DNA of 33,164 bases from Lentisphaerota bacterium (GCA_015061565.1 SUWI01000028.1:1-33164), one strand, 5' to 3'; positions 24,379-32,107 are shown, counted from the first letter of the stretch. Translations and numbers: made by a program. The notes: generated by a model not told the origin, from the letters alone.

Positions 24379-25430
24379 TGATCGATCTTGAAATGTTGCT
24401 TGACGAATTCGTTTTCGAACCGGTAATTGCGTTTGAACAGCAGCATTTCCCGGATATGGTTCGCGGCCGATATGCCGATCTGCTCAAGCTGTTTCAAATC
24501 GATTTTCGGCATGATGCTGAACAGCGGCAGCGCGGGATAATCCTTCTTCAGCTGCTCCAGATCCAGTCCGTAGGAGAGCAGTATCGGAAATGCCGGATGA
24601 TAGTCCAGCAGCGTCCGCAGGACACGATTGTGCTGGTTCTTGTTGCCGTCGCAGACCAGTCCGTCGACGCGTTGCGATTTCAATATCCGCACCAGTTTGG
24701 ACATCGGTTCGGAGTCGTTGATCAGCCGGGAATCGCTGAAGACGATTTTATGTTCCTTCAGTTTCGCCTTGAATCCGTCGCAGATCGGGCCGGGATTGCC
24801 GCAATAGACCAGGTTCGAACATTTCCGCCGCAGGAAAAATTCCGCCCGGCATTGTCCCTGATAGAAATAATCGCTGCCCAGGAAATTGGTTTCGGGTTTC
24901 GGCATCAGGAAGTTGAAATAGGAACCGATCGCGGTCACGGCGATTTTCTGTTCGATCAGTTTCCCGATGATCGGGAAATAACTCGGGTCCGGGATATTCC
25001 AGAAGACCGCATCCAGCCCCGAATTGAGCAGTTCGACCGCGGCCAGCTCCGGCTTCCGGTTCAGCGTCAGGAACGTCGTATTGGCTTTCAGGTCCCCCAG
25101 GTGGCTGAGGAACGCGCCGAGGATACGCGAGTTCGGATATCCGAAATAGGAACAGTTGGCATTGTCGCCCAGGATCCCGATCGAGAACGGCGCCATCTGC
25201 ACATATTCCGGATTGCTGAAGATCCCGCGCCGTCCCGGCAGATGCTGCAGATATCCGATCTCGATCAGTTCCTCCACTGCCTTGTGCACGGTCGGACGGC
25301 ATACCGAGAAACGTTCGCACAGATCCAGTTCATTCGGCAGCCGTTCCGGCTTCGGTCCCGACTTCGCCACCAGCTGGATCAGGAAGCGTTTGATCGGCTC
25401 GGTCAGCATCTGCTGTTTCTGATTCATCAT
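24375..25430 (-). CDS. GntR-type HTH regulator with sugar-binding effector domain
   Basis: 351 residues from the ATG at 25430 (AGGA 7 bases upstream; a further in-frame ATG at 25457 has no ribosome-binding site). Residues about 8-75 are a winged helix of the GntR type (RLPNELDLCERFSVCRPTVHKAVEELIEIGYLQHLPGRRGIF). Residues about 80-330 resemble the LacI/periplasmic-binding effector fold (FSIGILGDNANCSYFG ... GLDAVFWNIPD ... VDGLVCDGN). This is the AraR-like arrangement, sensing a sugar. It is the first gene of the operon and its stop overlaps the start of the enzyme gene, so sensor and enzyme are co-translated. Repressor or activator cannot be told from the sequence. Confidence 0.85.
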   Translation of the reverse strand: MMNQKQQMLTEPIKRFLIQLVAKSGPKPERLPNELDLCERFSVCRPTVHKAVEELIEIGYLQHLPGRRGIFSNPEYVQMAPFSIGILGDNANCSYFGYPNSRILGAFLSHLGDLKANTTFLTLNRKPELAAVELLNSGLDAVFWNIPDPSYFPIIGKLIEQKIAVTAIGSYFNFLMPKPETNFLGSDYFYQGQCRAEFFLRRKCSNLVYCGNPGPICDGFKAKLKEHKIVFSDSRLINDSEPMSKLVRILKSQRVDGLVCDGNKNQHNRVLRTLLDYHPAFPILLSYGLDLEQLKKDYPALPLFSIMPKIDLKQLEQIGISAANHIREMLLFKRNYRFENEFVKQHFKIDQ

Positions 25431-25577
25431 GCCCGGATCCTTTCCTGAAAATATCATTTTGTGTAAGTTTTTATTTACATTAACACGAAAAAAACAAAAT
25501 GCAAGAGCCGAAAATGAAAAAAGTGGATTTTTATTTCAGGAAAGCGGGTGCGCGGGTGCGGTGAGCGGAGCGAACCG

Positions 25578-25600
25578 TAGGACCTATAGGTCTTATAGGA
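25578..25600. repeat. CTATAGG palindromic repeat
   Basis: GACCTATAGGTC (25581-25592) is a perfect 12-base palindrome, followed by the overlapping half repeat TTATAGG. It looks like one member of a dispersed short repeat family, but only this copy is present here. Confidence 0.55.
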
Positions 25601-25631
25601 AAAAAAGCTGCATGGCAGGGCGTGAGCTGCC
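25600..25631 (-). terminator. weak terminator candidate after the Gfo/Idh gene
   Basis: In the minus direction GGCAG, 8-base loop, CTGCC, seven bases, then TTTTTTT. The stem is short and the T-run is not adjacent, so this is tentative. Confidence 0.3.
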
Positions 25632-25659
25632 GTCCGGAATTCGCGGCTCCCCGTCTGGG

Positions 25660-26847
25660 TCAGCGGGCCGAAACCAGCTGATTTTCCGCCTGCAGAAAAT
25701 CACCCCATTCCTTATCCCAGGGATAAAAGATTTTCTGCGGCATGCCGCCGTTCAAGGCGGATTTTACGGCAAATATGCCCGGCAGAGTCATCCGCAGACC
25801 CGCTTTCAGGTCGCAGGGGGCTTGGGTCCCGCCGTTGAGCAGCGTTTCTTCGAATTGGCGCATCAGGTAGGAATCGGCTCCGCCGTGGCCGAAGTCGGCC
25901 TTGGCATTTTTCTGCGTCCATTCCTGCAATTCGTTCACCTTAAAGGAAACCGGCAGTTCGGTGATTTTGTCCGCTCCGTACAGCACCTTGGAATTGAAGC
26001 GGGTCTTTTCCGGTTCGGATCCGCGCGAGGAAAGATGTTCGAAATATCCTTCCGTCCCGAAAACCCGGAAGGAATGATGTCCCGTTTTGCAGTTGTTGAT
26101 GAAACTGCAGGTCTGCCGGACGATCACCCCGGACGGTGTCTGATAGGTTGCGGTCATCAGGTCGTCAGCGCCTTCCAGTCCCGTCACCTGCGAACCCGTG
26201 CTCAGACAGGTGACCCGTTTCAGATCCTCGTCGATGATGGACAGCAGCGGCCCCAGCGAATGGGTACAGTAGGCGATAGGGTACCAGGGATTTTCTTTCG
26301 AAGGTTTCCGCCACGGCGATTCCGCCCACAGATATCTGCAATCGTGGATATATTCCGCATCCATGGCGTAAGGTTTGCCGAGCAGCCCTTTCCGGACCAG
26401 GTCCTGCAATGCCAGGACGAAACCCCAGCCGCAAGTGGTGGCGCCGGTCATCAGCAATGCTTTCGAGTTCTGCTGCGCCTTCCACAGCATATCCGCTTCC
26501 GCCAGCGAGGCCACGCTCGGGATATCCGAATATACATGGATCCCGCGTTTCAATGCCTTGGCGCAGAATTCCGCATGGCAGGTCGCGGGCGTTTCCACCA
26601 GAACGATGTCCAGACCGGCTTTTTCCAGCATCTCGTCGTAATCCCGGTAAAAGGTCACATTCGGCAGTTCATCTTTCAGCGGACCCTGATTTCTGCCGGC
26701 CAGATTGCACTGGCTGTAAAAACGGTCCGGATCCAGATCGCAGGCGGCGACCGCCTCGAAACTGTCGATCCCGTCGTTGGCCCATTTCAGCATGGAGCGG
26801 CCGCGGTGTCCCAATCCGACACCGCCCAGTCGAAATTTACGTTTCAT
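25660..26847 (-). CDS. Gfo/Idh/MocA-family oxidoreductase
   Basis: 395 residues from the ATG at 26847 (AAGG 6 bases upstream, MKRKFRLGGVGLGHRG); the longer frame starting 21 codons earlier has no ribosome-binding site. The N-terminal Rossmann fold (GGVGLGHRG, 8-16) binds NAD(P). DIVLVETPATCHAEFCAKALKRGIHVYSDIPSV is the equivalent of the usual E-K-P substrate-site region, with Asp-Ile-Pro in place of Glu-Lys-Pro. The C-terminal beta-sheet domain includes GHGGADSYLMRQFEE. Members oxidise or reduce sugars and inositols in the cytoplasm. It follows the DUF4838-CBM9 gene by 147 bases and is probably the last enzyme of that locus; the substrate is unknown. Confidence 0.87.
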   Translation of the reverse strand: MKRKFRLGGVGLGHRGRSMLKWANDGIDSFEAVAACDLDPDRFYSQCNLAGRNQGPLKDELPNVTFYRDYDEMLEKAGLDIVLVETPATCHAEFCAKALKRGIHVYSDIPSVASLAEADMLWKAQQNSKALLMTGATTCGWGFVLALQDLVRKGLLGKPYAMDAEYIHDCRYLWAESPWRKPSKENPWYPIAYCTHSLGPLLSIIDEDLKRVTCLSTGSQVTGLEGADDLMTATYQTPSGVIVRQTCSFINNCKTGHHSFRVFGTEGYFEHLSSRGSEPEKTRFNSKVLYGADKITELPVSFKVNELQEWTQKNAKADFGHGGADSYLMRQFEETLLNGGTQAPCDLKAGLRMTLPGIFAVKSALNGGMPQKIFYPWDKEWGDFLQAENQLVSAR

Positions 26848-26953
26848 AAAAAACCTTCGTTTCAGTGGTTGATTCCACAACGCCGGCAATCGAGCACGAA
26901 TCGCCGGCACAGAGATAATATAACCTCTGTAAGGTCAAAGTCAACGGAATATT

Positions 26954-26969
26954 GATGAAAGATGAAAGG
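26954..26969. repeat. intergenic copy of the GATGA word
   Basis: GATGAAAGATGAAAGG, 26 bases beyond the DUF4838-CBM9 stop. It has the same sequence and orientation as the words in the pseudopilin leaders, but is not next to an FTLIELL gene and has no hairpin. Confidence 0.5.
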
Positions 26970-26994
26970 AAAGCCCGTCATCCGGTCCCAGTTC

Positions 26995-29799
26995 TTATTT
27001 TTCCAGTGTCAGCGTGCCGAAACGTTCCATATCATGGAAACTGCCGTAAGCGGGCAGATAACAGCTTTGCTCCCACTTTTCCGGTTCGCCCGGCATCGTA
27101 TAAAGGCAGTTGCGGTAAGCATTGAAACGGAACTCTCCGTCTTTTCCGGCAGCGGAAAATTTCAGCTCGGCCAGAGGAATGGTCAGAAAACCTTCCCAAT
27201 GACTCCCCCGCCTGACGGTGGACCATCTGACTTTTCCGCAGTTCCATTTCGGGGCATTTCTTTCGTCGGAAGGGGTATAAAACGCATCGAACAGACAGTT
27301 GTCCGGCGCGAGAATGAACTGACAGCTTTCTTTGCCGCGGGCAAGGAAAAACTCGATGCTTTCATAATTCCAGAGAGCGCCGTCGCGTTTCCCGAGGGTG
27401 CCGGGCGCCCATTTGACCCCTGCCACCCCTTCGGGGAAGCGGCATTCGGCTTTGACATAGAGGTTTTTGCCGTCATGCAGAAGCCTCATATCGGTTTCGG
27501 ATTCCTGCTTGTAGACATTGTAACTGTCGGTGAAATCTTTGAGGACCGCGGCCTGGTTCCAGTCGGCGGCGGACGGCTCACCGGCAATTTTCGGCACGGT
27601 TACGGAATACGCATTGGTTTTGCGGCTGCCGCCCCGGAACAGCCGGGAGTTGCGTTCGAACGGCTGGTAGCCCTTGAGCAGTTTTTTCGTCCGGTAAGCA
27701 TAAGGCTCCTGATCGCCGGCGAGTCTGACGGCTTCTCTGAGCAGTCCCATCATCCGGTCGACGAATTCCGGGGGATAGGTTTCTTTCCAGGCCCGCTGGT
27801 AATTCCATTTGCCGGGTTCCGCACCTCTCTGAGCCCAGGCAAGTTCCATTTCCTGGTGGAACTGCCGCACCGGCACCGCCGCCGGACCAAAGAATTTGGT
27901 GTAATACTCTTCCATGACCGCATCGATGTCTTCGGACAGGTTCCACATGAGTTTCCCCGCGGCATACAAATTCTGGATGTCATAAATCCAGTCCGCCCAG
28001 CCGTTGACGGTTTTTCCGTCACCGTTTTTTTCCGGGAGTTCGATAGCGCGGCCGCGGATACGGCCGGCATCCATGGCATAAAGTTCTTTCAGCTGGCGGG
28101 GAAAGATCGCCGGAGCTCCGAAGACTCCGCGGCTGATGCGCGATGAGGTCCAGTATTCCCAGACATAAAGTCTCGCTCCGGTGGAACTCCACTCGTCCAG
28201 GAGCTGCTTCCATTTCCGTTTGCAGGACAAAGACGCACGGTTCCCCATGCCGGCACACAAAGTGACGGCGACATTGGGCAGCAGCGGAAATTCCGGCTTG
28301 CGCTGATAATCACCGTAGGCACAGCAGACAATATTCTTGCCAGGAGCTTTTTTCGCGACTTCGGCGGCCACGCGGTTCACGAATCCCCAGACCACATTGG
28401 AGCAGAGACCTTGTTCCCCCCGGTCGGGACGGAGTTTTTTCTGACATTCCGGACATTTGCAGTAGAAGAGGCCGTTGCTGTCGCCGGGCATCACCTTGGC
28501 AAAATTGCTGAACCGGTTCCGTTTGAACTCCTCGAGCTTGTCTTGAACGGTCTGTTTGAAAACCTCCGGATTGCTCATGCAGACATGACCGCCGCCGGGT
28601 TCGAAGTTGACTTTGCGCGAACCGTCGCTCTGCAAAGCGAGATATTCCGGTTTGGTTTTGGCGAAACGCCTGATCCAGTCGTTGAAGGAATGGTTCGCCA
28701 CCGGATCGCCTGCTGAACCGCCGAAACGGTTTCTCCGATACCACTGTTCGGATTGTTCCCGGGTCACATCGGGATCGGTCAGGATGAGGGAACGGAAGGT
28801 TTTCCGGGTATCATACTGCGGACGCGAGACGGTGAACAGTTTCATCACTTTCAAATTTTCGACTTTCGGGATGTGCGTTCCGTTTTTCCCCGGCCAGTAC
28901 CAGCGGAAACCGACCGTTTTTTCAAGGAATTCATAAGCTGCATACAAGGTGCCGACCGGCACGAAAGCACGTCCGGAAACCATATTGGCAGGAATGGACG
29001 GGTCATCACCGCCGGAAAGGACGATCACGTCATCCAGACGGGCAACGATGAGCGATTCGGGCGACAGCATTCCGGGATTGATCCCGTATTTCTTCGCAAC
29101 GGATGTTTCTCCCACCATTATTGCAGGACCCGATTGATATTCGGATTCCCTGATGACCGTTGGGGCGGCGCCGCAGGCGAGCTTAAAATGATCCTGCAGT
29201 TCTTTGGCAGCATAACGGGCGATCGGATCAGGCCGGTCAGCCGTCACGATGACAAAAGTGATTTTGCCGTTTTTCACCAGTTCGAGCGGACTTTTCACCT
29301 TCGAGGCAGCGACACCGGCGGAAAGACCTTCCGGGATCACGGTTTCCGGCTTTCCCGCTTCATATTCGGCATAACGGATATCCGTCAGTTCCCAGATGCA
29401 TTTTTCCCCGCCCAGCCGCTTGATGACCAGATGCATATTGAAGTGCGCGATATGGTCCAGATCGGGAATGTCAAGCACAAATTCCACCGGTACGGTTTCG
29501 CCGTTTTTACCGTATGGAACAGGATAGGTTTTCGTAACCTTGAGCACATTGCCGGGATTGGTGGAACAGCGGAAGGTCGCCTGCAATGCGGCGTTGCCCT
29601 CGCTCCGTTTCACCTTCATGCGGAACACGGCTTTCCCGCCCCGGTATTTTTGAGCTTTGTAAATGTAAAATGCTTTGTGGTAAGTGATATTCGAACTTTT
29701 TTCCGTTGTCAGGACCGTATCTTTGTATTTGGCAATGACCGTTTCCGGCAATGCGGGGAACAGAAACATTGCCAGCATGAAAGTCAGCAGGAATTTCAT
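26995..29799 (-). CDS. secreted DUF4838-domain protein with C-terminal CBM9-like domain
   Basis: 934 residues with a signal peptide (MKFLLTFMLAMFLFPALPET). Residues about 25-150 form an N-terminal beta-sandwich. Residues about 170-330 are the alpha/beta domain (NGKITFVIVTADRPDPIARYAAKELQDHF ... TLYAAYEFLEKTVGFRWYWPG). DUF4838 follows at about 330-640 with the Cys-x-Cys-x2-Cys cluster at 447, 449 and 452 and LYVWEYWT. Residues about 740-934 form a CBM9-like domain (AADWNQAAVLKDF ... DGKNLYVKAECRF ... WNYESIEFFLA). It is a presumed exported glycosidase of unproven activity. AGGAG lies 8 bases before the ATG. It follows pseudopilin D by 30 bases, so they are probably co-transcribed. Confidence 0.82.
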   Translation of the reverse strand: MKFLLTFMLAMFLFPALPETVIAKYKDTVLTTEKSSNITYHKAFYIYKAQKYRGGKAVFRMKVKRSEGNAALQATFRCSTNPGNVLKVTKTYPVPYGKNGETVPVEFVLDIPDLDHIAHFNMHLVIKRLGGEKCIWELTDIRYAEYEAGKPETVIPEGLSAGVAASKVKSPLELVKNGKITFVIVTADRPDPIARYAAKELQDHFKLACGAAPTVIRESEYQSGPAIMVGETSVAKKYGINPGMLSPESLIVARLDDVIVLSGGDDPSIPANMVSGRAFVPVGTLYAAYEFLEKTVGFRWYWPGKNGTHIPKVENLKVMKLFTVSRPQYDTRKTFRSLILTDPDVTREQSEQWYRRNRFGGSAGDPVANHSFNDWIRRFAKTKPEYLALQSDGSRKVNFEPGGGHVCMSNPEVFKQTVQDKLEEFKRNRFSNFAKVMPGDSNGLFYCKCPECQKKLRPDRGEQGLCSNVVWGFVNRVAAEVAKKAPGKNIVCCAYGDYQRKPEFPLLPNVAVTLCAGMGNRASLSCKRKWKQLLDEWSSTGARLYVWEYWTSSRISRGVFGAPAIFPRQLKELYAMDAGRIRGRAIELPEKNGDGKTVNGWADWIYDIQNLYAAGKLMWNLSEDIDAVMEEYYTKFFGPAAVPVRQFHQEMELAWAQRGAEPGKWNYQRAWKETYPPEFVDRMMGLLREAVRLAGDQEPYAYRTKKLLKGYQPFERNSRLFRGGSRKTNAYSVTVPKIAGEPSAADWNQAAVLKDFTDSYNVYKQESETDMRLLHDGKNLYVKAECRFPEGVAGVKWAPGTLGKRDGALWNYESIEFFLARGKESCQFILAPDNCLFDAFYTPSDERNAPKWNCGKVRWSTVRRGSHWEGFLTIPLAELKFSAAGKDGEFRFNAYRNCLYTMPGEPEKWEQSCYLPAYGSFHDMERFGTLTLEK

Positions 29800-29829
29800 C
29801 TTTATTTCTCCTTTTTCCGATCAGAAATT

Positions 29830-30663
29830 TCAATCGAAGTTTCTCAGTGGATAACCCGAAATCCCCTTCATCGGAATGAAGAAAATATGCTGGGACGGCG
29901 TCTTGCCGCTGGGTATGCGGGCATGCTGTCCGTTGGGGATGTCTCTGTATTTCACCGGTACCGCCCGGCCATCGCAGAAAGCGGTCATCACGGAATCGTT
30001 ATGAGCGACAATAGTGGTCTCTTTCAAAGAACTGGTATTTTCCCCCACGCCCCAGTATGGCATGAAAGCCTCCCCCATGAAAGCAGTGCGCGAAGGCATG
30101 AGGATCTGGTTCCGTTTATAGCCTCTGTTGGCGAATACCGTATAAAAATAGACACTGTATCCGTAGCTGATGGCATAAGTTGATGATATATCGTTCGAAT
30201 ATTGGCCGAATGATCTTTTGGGGCAGGACAGATGGTGTCTTTTGTTCTTGTATACCGAGAAAAAGAAATTGCCGGTCTTTTTGAAACCCAGATAGGGGAA
30301 AAGCGGATTTTTTCCGCTGGACGGATCATACCATTTTACGGTTTTGGACCCGTCGGTAAGCCAGATGTCGTAGGGAAAATACCTGTCGGCATTGTCATCA
30401 CAGTAAAACTGAATGACAGTATTGGCGCTTTTGAGATTGTTCTGGCAGCTGACGGCATGGGCTTTGTCCCGTGCCTTGTTCAGCGCCGGCAGCAGCATCC
30501 CCGCCAGAATCGCAATGATCGCAATAACGACCAGGAGTTCTATCAGCGTAAAGCTGTGCTTACGCTCCAAAGATGAATGATGAGAGATGAAAGATGAGGG
30601 GTCTTTGCGGCGAGGCCGATACGGATTACTGATTTCTGAAGACTGATCACTTGTCCAGTTCAT
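29830..30663 (-). CDS. pseudopilin-like H-x9-DG protein (copy D)
   Basis: 277 residues. The pilin segment [24 protein letters not shown] starts at residue 38 (Ser at -1), and the H-x9-DG motif is His221 to Asp231-Gly232. AAAGGGAA about 8 bases before the ATG supports the long 37-residue leader. Nearly the whole leader is encoded by two kinds of short-word DNA: an ACTGAT-type stretch (30627-30651, giving [11 protein letters not shown]) and the GATGA repeat (30570-30600, giving [10 protein letters not shown]), followed by the hairpin. It lies between the GntR/LacI-type regulator (56-base gap) and the DUF4838-CBM9 gene. Confidence 0.88.
   Translation of the reverse strand: MNWTSDQSSEISNPYRPRRKDPSSFISHHSSLERKHSFTLIELLVVIAIIAILAGMLLPALNKARDKAHAVSCQNNLKSANTVIQFYCDDNADRYFPYDIWLTDGSKTVKWYDPSSGKNPLFPYLGFKKTGNFFFSVYKNKRHHLSCPKRSFGQYSNDISSTYAISYGYSVYFYTVFANRGYKRNQILMPSRTAFMGEAFMPYWGVGENTSSLKETTIVAHNDSVMTAFCDGRAVPVKYRDIPNGQHARIPSGKTPSQHIFFIPMKGISGYPLRNFD
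30545..30566 (-). repeat. hairpin at the prepilin leader/pilin junction (copy D)
   Basis: On the + strand AGCGTAAAGC (30545-30554), loop TGT, GCTTACGCT (30558-30566): nine pairs with one bulged A. It is shorter than in copies A and B, and its inner stem (GC/GC) differs on both sides, yet it sits at the same place relative to the FTL codons. Confidence 0.75.
30570..30600 (-). repeat. GATGA-word repeat in the leader of pseudopilin D
   Basis: AGATGAATGATGAGAGATGA followed by AAGATGAGGGG, in frame in the leader-coding region next to the hairpin. Same word family as copies A and B. Confidence 0.75.
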
Positions 30664-30719
30664 GGTCTGTTCCCTTTCTGCTGTTATCTGTTGTGAGTTG
30701 TCTTTACTCTGATTTCAAT

Positions 30720-31862
30720 CTATTCAAACTTTTCTCTTGCGTCTTGTGTCTTGCAGCTTGTGTCTTGAATCTTTCTTCCGCCCCTTTTTGCATTTCCCGA
30801 GAAATCCATCCGGAAAAAATCTGTACTGTGCCGGGGAATCACATCGTAAGGAGAATAAACCAACGGGACGGTTTTGCCGAACCATTGTTCGTGCTGACGA
30901 AGCATGTCCACGGCGATCCTGCCGATGCGGGCATAACCGAAATCCACTGTCGAAAGCGGGGGCGACTGAAGGGCCGCCGAAGTATAACCGGAAAATCCCA
31001 TCACCGCGATTTGTTCCGGAATGCGGACACCCCATTCTTTCAGCAGATTGCAGCAGGTCATGGCGAAATAATCGGAATAGGCATAAAGCGCCGTGGGCGG
31101 ATCGTCGGAAAAGAGCAGCGCCCGGAGTTCTTCCGAAAAGTCCGCATCGACACGGGGAACCTGGATAAGGAAACGATCCTCGAATGCGGCTCCCGCCTTT
31201 TTGAGGAATCCGGGGAATTCGCGCATGGGAATATCGAACCGTTTTTCGGCAGTTTTCCATTTATTCATCACAAAACCGATCTTCCGGTGTCCCATCTGGG
31301 TCAGGTGTGTCAGTCCGGCGAGGAACGCGGAACGGAAATCGGTCAGCACGGAAGGCAGTCCGGTCACCTGCGGGTCATGGGGGAAGGTATGGGCATTGAC
31401 CAGCGGAACATTCAGGGAGCGGACCTTACCCAGGATCTTTTCCCTGCCATTGAAATCGCAGGCCAGCAGGATGACACCCAGATAATTTTCCGGCAGTTCG
31501 GGTGGCAGGAAGACACTGTTGATGATCTCCATTTCCATATTGAGTTCCATGCAGCGCCGTTCGATCCCCGGAATGATATAAAGTTCCGGACGGGAAATTT
31601 CGGGCTGTCCGGAGGAATCTGCGGGAATGACCAGGACTTTTTTCTTTGCCGCATCCGGAATGGTCACGATAGTCCCCGCCGGACGGGAACGGGAAAGGAA
31701 GCCTTCATCGGCGAGCTGGTCCAGCGCGGCGCGCAAAGTGACCCGCGCCACGCCGAGTTCGCGGCAGAGGACGGGTTCCGCCGGCAGTTTGTCGCCGGGT
31801 TTCCAGACCCCGCTGCCGATCCGTCTGGCAAGTTCCTGATAGATGGTGTCCCGTTTGAGCAT
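30720..31862 (-). CDS. GntR-HTH/LacI-type sugar-responsive transcriptional regulator
   Basis: 380 residues from the ATG at 31862 (AGGGGAA upstream); a longer open frame to 32075 runs through the promoter and is not real. Residues about 1-65 are a GntR winged helix (YQELARRIGSGVWKPGDKLPAEPVLCRELGVARVTLRAALDQLADEGFLSRSRPAGTIV). Residues about 75-340 are a LacI-type periplasmic-binding domain (KVLVIPADSSG ... YLGVILLACDFNG ... PTALYAYSDYFAMTCCNLLKEWGVRIPEQIAVMGFSGY). The last 15 or so residues (KIQDTSCKTQDAREKFE) come from a short-word DNA repeat. It is first in the locus with pseudopilin D, DUF4838-CBM9 and Gfo/Idh, and probably controls it and itself. Confidence 0.88.
   Translation of the reverse strand: MLKRDTIYQELARRIGSGVWKPGDKLPAEPVLCRELGVARVTLRAALDQLADEGFLSRSRPAGTIVTIPDAAKKKVLVIPADSSGQPEISRPELYIIPGIERRCMELNMEMEIINSVFLPPELPENYLGVILLACDFNGREKILGKVRSLNVPLVNAHTFPHDPQVTGLPSVLTDFRSAFLAGLTHLTQMGHRKIGFVMNKWKTAEKRFDIPMREFPGFLKKAGAAFEDRFLIQVPRVDADFSEELRALLFSDDPPTALYAYSDYFAMTCCNLLKEWGVRIPEQIAVMGFSGYTSAALQSPPLSTVDFGYARIGRIAVDMLRQHEQWFGKTVPLVYSPYDVIPRHSTDFFRMDFSGNAKRGGRKIQDTSCKTQDAREKFE
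30733..30773 (-). repeat. AAGACACAAG-word repeat at the 3' end of the regulator gene
   Basis: In the gene direction: TTCAAGACACAAG, CTGCAAGACACAAG, ACGCAAGAG. It is an imperfect tandem array that supplies the C-terminal tail of the regulator. Confidence 0.6.
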
Positions 31863-31876
31863 AAAATTCCCCTTTT

Positions 31877-31912
31877 TAACGGTACCATAAATGGGACAAT
31901 GGATAAAGTCAA
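31877..31912 (-). promoter_or_regulatory. promoter and candidate operator of the GntR/LacI-type regulator
   Basis: Minus strand: TTGACT (31912-31907), 17-base spacer, TATGGT (31889-31884). The imperfect palindrome TAACGGTACCATAA (31877-31890), centred on GGTACC, covers the -10; GntR-type operators often have a GT...AC core. This suggests autorepression (inference). Confidence 0.6.
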
Positions 31913-31930
31913 GACAGGACAATGGACAAT
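31893..31930. repeat. GGACAATGG-word repeat
   Basis: GGGACAATGGA (31893-31903) and GGACAATGGACAAT (31917-31930) lie either side of the -35 of the regulator promoter. Confidence 0.6.
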
Positions 31931-32069
31931 AACGGAATAAAATCAATAAAAATAATCGATCAGTGGAATGGGGCGCGGAAAACCGCTGGTTTTGCTTTGC
32001 CGATCTGCCCCTGATCCCGGCCCTCTGCGGACCCCCGAAAAATTTTTTTGTTTTTTCTCGATTTTTCAT

Positions 32070-32097
32070 TTGCAATCGGTGAAAACCCCGTTATATT
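32070..32097 (+). promoter_or_regulatory. promoter of the cobalamin riboswitch-nrdD transcript
   Basis: TTGCAA (32070-32075), 16-base spacer, TATATT (32092-32097), preceded by a T-rich tract (32043-32066) that could act as an UP element. The predicted transcription start, near 32104, falls just before the riboswitch P1 stem. Confidence 0.65.
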
Positions 32098-32107
32098 GAC
32101 CCCCAAG

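Larger units (their letters stand above)
25431..25659. other. intergenic region between the GntR-led operon and the upstream Gfo/Idh gene
   Basis: 229 bases. The left part is AT-rich and should hold the GntR operon promoter; the stretch with GTGTTAA ... TTACAC (minus strand, about 25489-25461) is an imperfect inverted repeat that could be its operator. The middle holds a direct GCGGGTGCG doublet (25544-25560) and the CTATAGG palindromic repeat. The right part holds a weak terminator candidate. Confidence 0.45.

Noticed and set aside
30720-32075. Longer regulator with 71 extra N-terminal residues
   Set aside because: The extension runs through the -10/-35 promoter and the GGACAATGG repeats, and the ATG at 31862 has a strong ribosome-binding site directly before the GntR domain.
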